NCBI GenBank assembly: GCA_018399795.1
Contig: JAGYOC010000041.1
Coordinates: forward strand, 1-9,605
Source of the DNA: Dehalococcoidales bacterium
GTDB lineage: Bacteria > Chloroflexota > Dehalococcoidia > Dehalococcoidales > UBA5760
Direction of reading: 5' to 3'
DNA length: 9,605 nucleotides
Shown here one piece after another: positions 1 through 5,063 of this stretch (position 1 is the first letter of the stretch; each line of letters starts with the position of its first letter). The notes beneath the pieces were generated by a model. That model was not told where the DNA came from. It searched no databases and saw nothing but the letters and a program-made list of their open reading frames with translations. Made by a program: the position numbers and the translations under genes.

Positions 1-274
1 CGATCATCGCCTTGGTAGGCCGTTACCCTACCAACTAGCTAATCGGGCGCAAGCCCCTCCCCAAGCGCCCGGAGGCTTTAATGGTACCGCATCAACGGCA
101 ACATCACATAAGGTATTAGCTCTGATTTCTCAGGGTTATCCCTCACTTGGGGGCAGGTTGCTTACGTGTTACTCACCCGTTTGCCACTATCTTGATAAAT
201 CAAGACCGTTCGACTTGCATGCATAAGGCACGCCGCCAGCGTTAATCCTGAGCCGGGATCAAACTCTCTATAAA
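1..274 (-). rRNA. rrs: 16S ribosomal RNA, 5' portion (cut by the window edge)
   Basis: The reverse strand reads as the 5' domain of bacterial 16S rRNA. It contains AGAGTTTGATC (267 down to 257), GGCTCAGG, an AACGCTGGCGGCGTGC segment, GCAAGTCGAACGG, GGGTGAGTAAC and GATTAGCTAGTTGGTAG in the expected order. AGAGTTTGATC starts at E. coli position 8, which puts the mature 5' end near 274. The window ends near E. coli position 280, so about 270 nt are present. The V1 hairpin is very short (TCTTGAT paired with ATCAAGA), and the GTGCCTTATGCATGCAAG segment resembles Dehalococcoides-type Chloroflexota from memory. E. coli position 20 is C here rather than the usual U. No 23S, 5S or tRNA gene can be seen because the downstream side is outside the window. 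The 5' end is inferred by alignment from memory, so it may be off by a few bases. Confidence 0.97.
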
Positions 275-313
275 AAGAACTAACTTGGCTTGAACTTTCC
301 TTCCGCTATCCAG

Positions 314-325
314 TTGTTAAGGTGC
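314..325 (-). promoter_or_regulatory. boxA-like rRNA antitermination site in the 16S leader
   Basis: On the reverse strand this reads GCACCTTAACAA. It matches 10 of 12 positions of the E. coli rrn boxA (GCTCTTTAACAA). It lies about 10 nt after the predicted transcription start and about 40 nt before the 16S 5' end, a normal place for boxA. In other bacteria boxA RNA binds NusB-NusE and prevents premature Rho termination of the untranslated rRNA. The role here is inferred from sequence and position. Confidence 0.6.
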
Positions 326-341
326 CGTTCCAATGTATAAA

Positions 342-370
342 ATGCTAGCACAGTCTCAAATTTTTGTCAA
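342..370 (-). promoter_or_regulatory. 16S rRNA promoter
   Basis: The reverse strand has a perfect -35 box TTGACA (370-365), a 17-nt spacer, and a -10 box TAGCAT (347-342) preceded by TGC, an extended -10. The stretch just upstream of the -35 (GAATATTTTG) is A/T rich and could act as an UP element. Transcription would start near 335, giving a leader of about 60 nt before the mature 16S end. This is the best promoter match in the window, as expected for an rRNA gene. Confidence 0.8.
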
Positions 371-426
371 CAAAATATTCTGCTTGTTGTGAAAGGCGAT
401 AGATTTTTGGTATCCCGCGGTAAGTG

Positions 427-456
427 TTGATTTGCCGGGATGATGTGATGTATATT
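427..456 (+). promoter_or_regulatory. Promoter of the small barrel-protein gene
   Basis: TTGATT (427-432) and TATATT (451-456) are separated by 18 nt, a reasonable sigma-70-type promoter. The predicted start near 463 leaves a leader of about 39 nt before the ATG at 502. It stands back to back with the rRNA promoter, and the two -35 boxes are 56 bp apart, so regulators or supercoiling could link them. Box matches are the only evidence. Confidence 0.55.
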
Positions 457-501
457 GGGCTTGAAAATAGGGAGAAATAGAGGTTTGCAAGGAGGTGCCC
501 C

Positions 502-756
502 ATGCCTGAAATAGTAGTTGGGAAGGTAACCGAGTTCTTCGCTCACCCTGTGGTGGCCGGAGTTGAACTGAATGCGCCGCTCAAGGTAGGGGATAAAGTC
601 CATATTAAGGGCCACACCACTGATCTCGAGCTTGCCGTTGCATCAATGCAGGTAAACAACGTCGATGTTGATCAGGCCAAGGCGGGGGACAACATCGGGG
701 TTAAAGTCACGGATAGGGTTCGTAAGGGAGACCTGGTATACAGGGTCACCGAGTGA
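502..756 (+). CDS. Translation elongation factor-like protein (stand-alone EF-Tu domain II-type beta-barrel)
   Basis: This is an 84-residue protein with no GTPase domain. Its sequence follows the domain II barrel of translational GTPases: a VGKVTEFF opening strand, LKVGDKVHIKG (27-37), the ASMQV strand (47-51), AKAGDNIGVKV (59-69) and a KGDLVYRV end (75-82). The IKGHTTDLE and SMQV pattern also resembles the C-terminal barrel of peptidase U32-family proteins (YegQ/TrhP type), from memory. Small proteins annotated as translation elongation factor-like are of this kind, but I know of no established role. The ATG start is well supported by AAGGAGGTG (489-497), a near-ideal ribosome binding site whose GGAGG core ends 6 nt before the ATG. 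The gene is transcribed away from the 16S gene, with its own promoter. RNA or ribosome binding is plausible but is inference only. Confidence 0.85.
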   Translation: MPEIVVGKVTEFFAHPVVAGVELNAPLKVGDKVHIKGHTTDLELAVASMQVNNVDVDQAKAGDNIGVKVTDRVRKGDLVYRVTE

Positions 757-773
757 TAGCACTATCCGATGCG

Positions 774-803
774 GCATCTGACCGTATGAAGGCGTCAGAC
801 TGC
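774..803. terminator. Weak hairpin between converging genes
   Basis: TCTGAC (777-782) pairs with GTCAGA (794-799) across an 11-nt loop. GCA (774-776) can add three pairs with TGC (801-803) past one bulged base. It lies in the 78-bp gap where the barrel-protein gene and ribH converge, so it could end either transcript. There is no T-run on either side, so it is not a classic intrinsic terminator. Confidence 0.25.
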
Positions 804-834
804 ACTGGTTGATGCGATTTGAGGCGATAGCCGT

Positions 835-1302
835 CTAGGCAATTGTTTTCAGCAAGTTGGCCATTTCAATAGCCTGTTCGGCAGCTTGGGCCCCCTTATT
901 CCCCATTTTTGTTCCGGCACGCTCAATAGCCTGTTCCAGAGTGTCTGCTGTCACCACTCCAAAGATAACCGGCAGGCCGCTGTCTAGGCCCACTTTGGCA
1001 ATTCCTTTGCTCACCTCTGCTGCGATATAGTCAAAGTGAGGTGTGCCGCCACGGATAACGGCCCCCAGGCATATAATGGCGTCATACTGCTTTGAAAGGG
1101 CCATCTTCTTGGCTACCAGGGGGATTTCAAATGAACCAGGCACCCAGGCTACGTCGATGTCCTTTTCCTCAACCCCGTGCCGTATCAGCGCATCCTCTGT
1201 TCCATCAAGCAGTTTTCTGGTAATGAACTCGTTAAACCGGGAGATAACCAGCCCAAACTTGAGATTTTCTCCCAAAAGCACTCCCTCGAACTGTTTGCCC
1301 AT
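835..1302 (-). CDS. ribH: 6,7-dimethyl-8-ribityllumazine synthase
   Basis: This enzyme condenses 5-amino-6-ribitylamino-uracil with 3,4-dihydroxy-2-butanone 4-phosphate to give lumazine, the substrate of riboflavin synthase. The 155-residue length is normal. All family landmarks are present: the RFNEFIT segment (22-28) with the stacking Phe23, WVPGSFEIP (53-61), [14 protein letters not shown] (80-93) with catalytic His89, and the conserved Arg128 with GTK and NKG (130-136) near the phosphate site. Proteins of this family form pentamers or 60-subunit icosahedral shells in the cytoplasm. The ATG at 1302 has a good ribosome binding site (GGAGGAGAT just upstream). It is the last gene of the ribD-ribE-ribBA-ribH operon, 58 nt after ribBA. 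Confidence 0.97.
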   Translation of the reverse strand: MGKQFEGVLLGENLKFGLVISRFNEFITRKLLDGTEDALIRHGVEEKDIDVAWVPGSFEIPLVAKKMALSKQYDAIICLGAVIRGGTPHFDYIAAEVSKGIAKVGLDSGLPVIFGVVTADTLEQAIERAGTKMGNKGAQAAEQAIEMANLLKTIA

Positions 1303-1337
1303 TATCTCCTCCTTAAAGACACTTATTGCTCTATATT

Positions 1338-1361
1338 GACGCGCCGATCAATACCGGCGTC
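1338..1361 (-). other. Stem-loop in the ribBA-ribH gap
   Basis: GACGC plus CG on one arm pairs with CGGCGTC on the other, giving about 7 G/C-rich pairs with a 2-nt bulge around a short A/T-rich loop. It begins at the last base of the ribBA stop codon and ends about 36 nt before the ribH ATG. No T-run follows in the direction of transcription, so it is not an obvious terminator. It could be an RNA-processing or 3'-end stabilising hairpin that sets the ratio of ribH to ribBA. That role is inference only. Confidence 0.3.
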
Positions 1362-2578
1362 TAACTGCTGGCAGCGCTTTCGATGCCCAGCTTATGGCCA
1401 AGTTTTTCCTGTTTCGTGGTTAAGTAATGACGGTTATGTGGGTTGGGCAGTGCGATAATTGGTACCGTCTCGACAACCTGGAGCCCGTATCCCTCCAACC
1501 CGATGACCTTCCTCGGATTATTGGTCAGCAACCGGATACGGTGAAGGCCCAGGTCTGCTAGTATCTGGGCACCGATACCATAATCCCTGAGGTCCGGGGC
1601 AAAGCCCAGCGATAGGTTGGCTTCTACTGTGTCCAGCCCTTCGTCCTGGAGGGCATAAGCACGGAGCTTGTTGTGAAAACCAATACCTCGTCCCTCCTGC
1701 CTCATATATAGAAATACACCCCTGCCTTCCTCAGCTATAGCGCGCATTGCTAGGTCAACCTGTTCTCCGCAATCACAGCGCAGGCTGCCGAACACATCGC
1801 CGGTAAGACACTCGCTGTGGGCACGTACCAGGACTGGCTCTTCGGTAGATAGGTCACCCATAACCAAGGCGACATGCTCGGCAGGGTCGATGTCGCTCCT
1901 GTAGGCAATGGCAGTGAAGTTACCGTGTCTGGTGGGTAGGCTTGCCTCCGTTACCCGGTGAACCAGTTTCTCGTTACAGCGGCGGTAATTGATAAGGTCG
2001 GCGATGCTGATAATTTTAATATTGAATTTTGCGGCTATCTTCTCCAGTTCTGGGAGCCTGGCCATGGTACCATCCACATTCATTATTTCGCAGATGACGC
2101 CGGCTGGATACAGGTTGGCCATTCTGGTCAGGTCGATTATGGCCTCGGTATGTCCGACTCTTACCAGTACGCCGCCTTCTTTGGATCGCAGGGGAAACAT
2201 ATGACCCGGGCGGGACAAATCATCGGCGGTGGTGGACGGGTCAATTATTGCCTTTACCGTTTCTGCCCGGTCCGCTGCCGATATACCGGTGCTGACCCGG
2301 TGTTTTGACTCCACCGATACCGTAAAAGCGGTAGAGTATTTCGAGGTGTTGTCGCTCACCATGAGCGGAATATCGAGTTCATCCAAGCGCTGGCCGCTGA
2401 TGGGCATACAGATCAGCCCACGGGCATTTATACTCATAAAATTGATTGCTTCAGCACTGATCTTCTCTGCTGCTATGGCCAGGTCTCCTTCGTTCTCTCT
2501 ATCCTCGTCATCGACAATGATTACAAACTTCCCTGCCCTGATGTCTTCAATAGCCTCAGGAATGGTTGCCAGACTCAT
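1361..2578 (-). CDS. ribBA: Bifunctional 3,4-dihydroxy-2-butanone-4-phosphate synthase / GTP cyclohydrolase II
   Basis: This 405-residue fusion supplies both starting branches of riboflavin synthesis. The N-terminal RibB half (about 1-200) makes dihydroxybutanone phosphate from ribulose 5-phosphate; it shows DDEDRENEGD (23-32), RGLICMPI (53-60) and RPGHMFPLRSKEGG with VGHTEA (123-146). The C-terminal RibA half (about 205-405) opens GTP; it shows the zinc cysteines Cys257, Cys268 and Cys270 in ECLTGDVFGSLRCDCGEQ, RQEGRGIG (293-300) and LLTNNPRK (350-357). Both active sites appear intact. I chose the ATG at 2578 because AGGGGAGTGA lies just upstream and the protein then begins MSLATIPEAIEDI, typical of the family. 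An in-frame TTG at 2617 would overlap the ribE stop and add 13 unlikely residues. It lies 35 nt after ribE. Confidence 0.97.
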   Translation of the reverse strand: MSLATIPEAIEDIRAGKFVIIVDDEDRENEGDLAIAAEKISAEAINFMSINARGLICMPISGQRLDELDIPLMVSDNTSKYSTAFTVSVESKHRVSTGISAADRAETVKAIIDPSTTADDLSRPGHMFPLRSKEGGVLVRVGHTEAIIDLTRMANLYPAGVICEIMNVDGTMARLPELEKIAAKFNIKIISIADLINYRRCNEKLVHRVTEASLPTRHGNFTAIAYRSDIDPAEHVALVMGDLSTEEPVLVRAHSECLTGDVFGSLRCDCGEQVDLAMRAIAEEGRGVFLYMRQEGRGIGFHNKLRAYALQDEGLDTVEANLSLGFAPDLRDYGIGAQILADLGLHRIRLLTNNPRKVIGLEGYGLQVVETVPIIALPNPHNRHYLTTKQEKLGHKLGIESAASS

Positions 2579-2613
2579 ATTCACTCCCCTTTTAGTTCTT
2601 GGAATATCCCGAA

Positions 2614-3243
2614 TCAATCCGTTGCAAAACCGTGTTCTCTAAGGAAATCGTTCGTTATACCCGGTTGATAATACCTTTGAAACCGTTCCACATACTTGGC
2701 AATGATATCTACTTCCAGATTGACTATCTCACCAACCCTCTTTATTCCTAGGGTGGTATTATACCTGGTATGATGAACTATGGAGATGGTGAAGAAATCA
2801 CTGCCACTGTCTACTATAGTCAGGCTTACTCCGTCAACGGCAATAAAGCCCTTGCTCACTATATAATGCATAATTTCGGGGCGGGTTTCAAATTTCAATA
2901 AAAGCGCCTCACCCTTTTCCATAAGAGAGGTCAGCTTCCCGGTTCCGTCGACGTGCCCCTGAACCAGGTGCCCTCCCAGTGGTTTCTTGAGTGTGAGCGG
3001 TGTTTCTAAATTGACCTCGCTACCGTTGTGCAGTTGGGCGATGTTGGTCCTCGCCGCTGTTTCCGGCATGACATCAACCGAAAACTGGTTTGTGGCGAAA
3101 CCGGTTACGGTCAGACATATCCCGTTCACGGCGATACTACCGCCTATTTCTAGTTTCGGTGTAGCTATATTTGCCGAGATAACAAGGTGGCTTTCTTCTA
3201 CTAACAGCACCCTGCCGATTTCTTCCGTGATTCCAGTAAACAT
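2614..3243 (-). CDS. ribE: Riboflavin synthase, alpha subunit
   Basis: This enzyme dismutates two 6,7-dimethyl-8-ribityllumazine molecules into riboflavin and the pyrimidine that ribH reuses. The 209-residue protein has the usual two tandem lumazine-binding barrels. The first starts with MFTGITEEIG and contains GSIAVNGICLTV (35-46). The second starts near LGGHLVQGHVDGTG (89-102) and contains KGFIAVDGVSLTI (131-143). The ATG at 3243 is chosen because nearly all family members begin MFTGI. AGGTGA lies about 11 nt upstream of it. An in-frame GTG at 3258 would add MTQNH and has no room for a binding site. The gene is 42 nt after ribD. Some species call this gene ribC, and ribE can also mean lumazine synthase. 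Confidence 0.96.
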   Translation of the reverse strand: MFTGITEEIGRVLLVEESHLVISANIATPKLEIGGSIAVNGICLTVTGFATNQFSVDVMPETAARTNIAQLHNGSEVNLETPLTLKKPLGGHLVQGHVDGTGKLTSLMEKGEALLLKFETRPEIMHYIVSKGFIAVDGVSLTIVDSGSDFFTISIVHHTRYNTTLGIKRVGEIVNLEVDIIAKYVERFQRYYQPGITNDFLREHGFATD

Positions 3244-3285
3244 ATGATTTTGTGTCACCTTTCTCGGAATGGTGTCGGGGGAGAA

Positions 3286-4380
3286 CTACTTATTATTCAC
3301 ATATCCGCTGATGACTAAGTCCTCACCTATGCTCTCGATATTGGTATCGTTCAGTTTAAGCGAATCAGCTACCGTTTCAAAACCTCTACCGGCAACTGAT
3401 ATCCTGGCATCCTGCCCCCCGATAATGATGGGAGCGATGAAGGCGATGACCTTATCAACGAGATTGCTGTCAAAGAAGGACCCGAGCAATGTTCCCCCCC
3501 CCTCGACCATAACGCTGGTAACATTCTTCTTGCCCAGCAATTCTAGCAGCCTTTTCAGGTCTATTCTCCCTTCTGAGACGGGTAGTTCCATCACTTCGGC
3601 ACCGACACGGGTAAAAGTCTCCCTGCTTCTCTGTTGAACCGGGATTCCCAAAGCAAGTATTGTTCTACCCGGTTCATTGAAAATACGGGCTCCTGGCGGT
3701 GTATTCCCCTTACCATCAACTACCACCCGCATTGGTTGTTTTCTCGATGTACCTCCGGTAGTGCTGCAGCGAACTGTAAGCCGTGGGTTGTCTATAACTA
3801 TGGTATTAACACCGACCATCACAGCATCGTTTATGTAGCGCAACTGATGAGCCCGCTTTCTGGATTCTTCACCGGTTATCCATTTCGAGTCCCCGCTCCT
3901 GGTGGCTATCTTGCCATCCAGGCTCATGGCAAATTTGGCTGTTACGAAGGGGATACCCCGGGTGATAAACTTGTTGTAGGCTTCGTTAATTCTGGCGGCT
4001 TCGGCCTCATGTTCCCCCAGGTGTACTTTGATTCCTGCCTTATCAAGCTCCTCTTTACCCCGTCCCGATACCTGCGGGTTGGCGTCGAGAACAGCAATGT
4101 GAACACAGCGGATACCTGCTTCAATAATTGCCTGGCTACATGGCGGTGTCCGACCGAAGTGGCAGCATGGCTCAAGGGTGACATACATCGTACCGCCTCT
4201 GGCCCGTATGCCGGCTTGTTTCAGGGCTACTATTTCGGCATGATCGGAACCGGGTGGTTGGGTGTAGCCCTGTCCGATAATTTCACCGCTATTGACTACT
4301 AGCGCACCAACGGCGGGGTTGGGGCTTACCTCTCCCAGTGCGAGTCTAGCCAGGGCAAGTGCCTGCGCCATATAGTCCAT
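3286..4380 (-). CDS. ribD: Bifunctional diaminohydroxyphosphoribosylaminopyrimidine deaminase / 5-amino-6-(5-phosphoribosylamino)uracil reductase
   Basis: This enzyme performs the second and third steps after GTP opening: zinc-dependent deamination of the pyrimidine, then NADPH-dependent reduction of the ribosyl side chain. The deaminase half (about 1-145) has HAE (47-49), giving ligand His47 and catalytic Glu49, and PCCHFGRTPPC (71-81), giving ligands Cys72 and Cys81. The reductase half (about 146-364) has FVTAKFAMSLDGKIAT (145-160), VGVNTIVIDNPRLTVR (189-204) and VEGGGTLL (292-299). The length of 364 is normal. The ATG at 4380 gives the usual MDYM start, but no Shine-Dalgarno site precedes it, which fits the predicted near-leaderless mRNA. 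A run of nine G (coding strand, 3502-3494) encodes part of VEGGG. This is the first gene of the operon and diverges from lepB. Confidence 0.96.
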   Translation of the reverse strand: MDYMAQALALARLALGEVSPNPAVGALVVNSGEIIGQGYTQPPGSDHAEIVALKQAGIRARGGTMYVTLEPCCHFGRTPPCSQAIIEAGIRCVHIAVLDANPQVSGRGKEELDKAGIKVHLGEHEAEAARINEAYNKFITRGIPFVTAKFAMSLDGKIATRSGDSKWITGEESRKRAHQLRYINDAVMVGVNTIVIDNPRLTVRCSTTGGTSRKQPMRVVVDGKGNTPPGARIFNEPGRTILALGIPVQQRSRETFTRVGAEVMELPVSEGRIDLKRLLELLGKKNVTSVMVEGGGTLLGSFFDSNLVDKVIAFIAPIIIGGQDARISVAGRGFETVADSLKLNDTNIESIGEDLVISGYVNNK

Positions 4381-4389
4381 AGTGATTTC

Positions 4390-4418
4390 ATTCTAGCACC
4401 ATGGTGCACGCTATGCAA
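4390..4418 (-). promoter_or_regulatory. ribD operon promoter with internal palindrome (possible operator)
   Basis: The reverse strand has TTGCAT (4418-4413), a 17-nt spacer and TAGAAT (4395-4390) preceded by TGC (extended -10). The predicted start near 4383 leaves only about 3 nt before the ribD ATG. The spacer holds a perfect 12-bp palindrome, GCACCATGGTGC (4396-4407), which a dimeric repressor could occupy to block RNA polymerase. No FMN-riboswitch conserved blocks can be seen, and a near-leaderless transcript would have no room for one. Confidence 0.5.
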
Positions 4419-4463
4419 AGCAAAATGTGGGTGTGGAAGCAGGATGCGGTTCGGTGAGCGTCA

Positions 4464-4493
4464 CTGGCTGGGAAAGGCGGGATGGTTTATAAT
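4464..4493 (+). promoter_or_regulatory. lepB promoter
   Basis: A perfect -10 box TATAAT (4488-4493) lies 30 nt before the lepB ATG, predicting a start near 4500 and a leader of about 24 nt. The -35 is poor: CTGGCT (4464-4469) at an 18-nt spacing matches only three bases. A small inverted repeat GTGA-GCG-TCAC (4454-4464) touches the -35 region. The -10 and its position are the main evidence. Confidence 0.45.
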
Positions 4494-4523
4494 TGACTTG
4501 GATAATGGAAGCGGGATGGTTCT

Positions 4524-5063
4524 ATGAGGGGTTATTTCCGTCAGATACTGGTGGTTGTTCTGATAGCAGCAGGCGTATATTTTATCATGCATGCCAGCGT
4601 GCAGAGCTTTATCGTGGTTGGTTCAAGTATGATGCCCAGCTATGAGGACGGCCAGCGATTGCTGGTAAACAAGGTTTTTTATCGTATTGGTCAGCCTGAG
4701 ATGGGTGATGTTATAGTATTCCAGCCGCCGACCGGTCGTAGCGTGGATTTCATCAAGCGTATCATAGCCTGTCCCGGTGATACCGTGGAGATAAAGGATG
4801 GAAAGGTATACGTTAACGGTGTAGCGATAAGGGAGCCTTATATCAGTTCTCATCCGTCATATATCATGGATAAGAAAACGGTTCCCGAGGGTGAGTACTT
4901 TGTTCTTGGCGACAATCGCAATAACAGTAATGATTCCCACAATGGCTGGACCGTGACTAGAGAGAGTATTGTGGGCAAGGTTTGGATATCTATCTGGCCG
5001 CCGGGACTCACCACTGATTACGAGCTGGAAGAGCAGCTAGCTTCTGCCGAACTCTTTCCCTAG
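4524..5063 (+). CDS. lepB: Signal peptidase I
   Basis: This is a membrane-bound serine protease that removes signal peptides from exported proteins on the outer face of the cytoplasmic membrane. The 179-residue protein has one N-terminal membrane segment (about 8-24), followed by the family boxes: VGSSMMPSYEDG (32-43) with nucleophile Ser35, GDVIVF (61-66), the FIKRIIACPGDTVEI box (76-90) with general-base Lys78, and GDNRNNSNDS (129-138). The length is normal for the short Gram-positive-type enzymes with a single anchor. The ATG at 4524 is chosen because it gives the complete membrane anchor, though only a weak purine-rich stretch precedes it. The gene diverges from ribD, and its last 27 bp overlap the end of mutL on the opposite strand. 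I see no terminator between them. Confidence 0.95.
   Translation: MRGYFRQILVVVLIAAGVYFIMHASVQSFIVVGSSMMPSYEDGQRLLVNKVFYRIGQPEMGDVIVFQPPTGRSVDFIKRIIACPGDTVEIKDGKVYVNGVAIREPYISSHPSYIMDKKTVPEGEYFVLGDNRNNSNDSHNGWTVTRESIVGKVWISIWPPGLTTDYELEEQLASAELFP

Noticed and set aside
413..440. Inverted repeat TCCCG-N18-CGGGA around the -35 of the small barrel gene, as an operator
   Set aside because: The arms are only 5 bp and the spacing is long, so a match like this is common by chance. There is no second copy to support it.
1958..2308. Open frame on the plus strand opposite ribBA (116 codons)
   Set aside because: It is fully antisense to conserved ribBA codons, with no recognisable protein features or start signal.
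2579..2617. TTG start at 2617 for ribBA
   Set aside because: It overlaps the ribE stop, has no ribosome binding site and adds residues foreign to the family. The ATG at 2578 has both a binding site and the usual N-terminus.
3634..4302. Long open frame on the plus strand opposite ribD (222 codons)
   Set aside because: It lies entirely antisense to the well-conserved ribD, has no family resemblance and no ribosome binding site. It is a by-product of ribD codon use.
4381..4523. FMN riboswitch upstream of ribD
   Set aside because: None of the conserved RFN-element blocks (such as AGGG-AUCUUCGGGGCAGGG) can be seen on the ribD strand, and the predicted promoter lies too close to the start codon to leave room for one.
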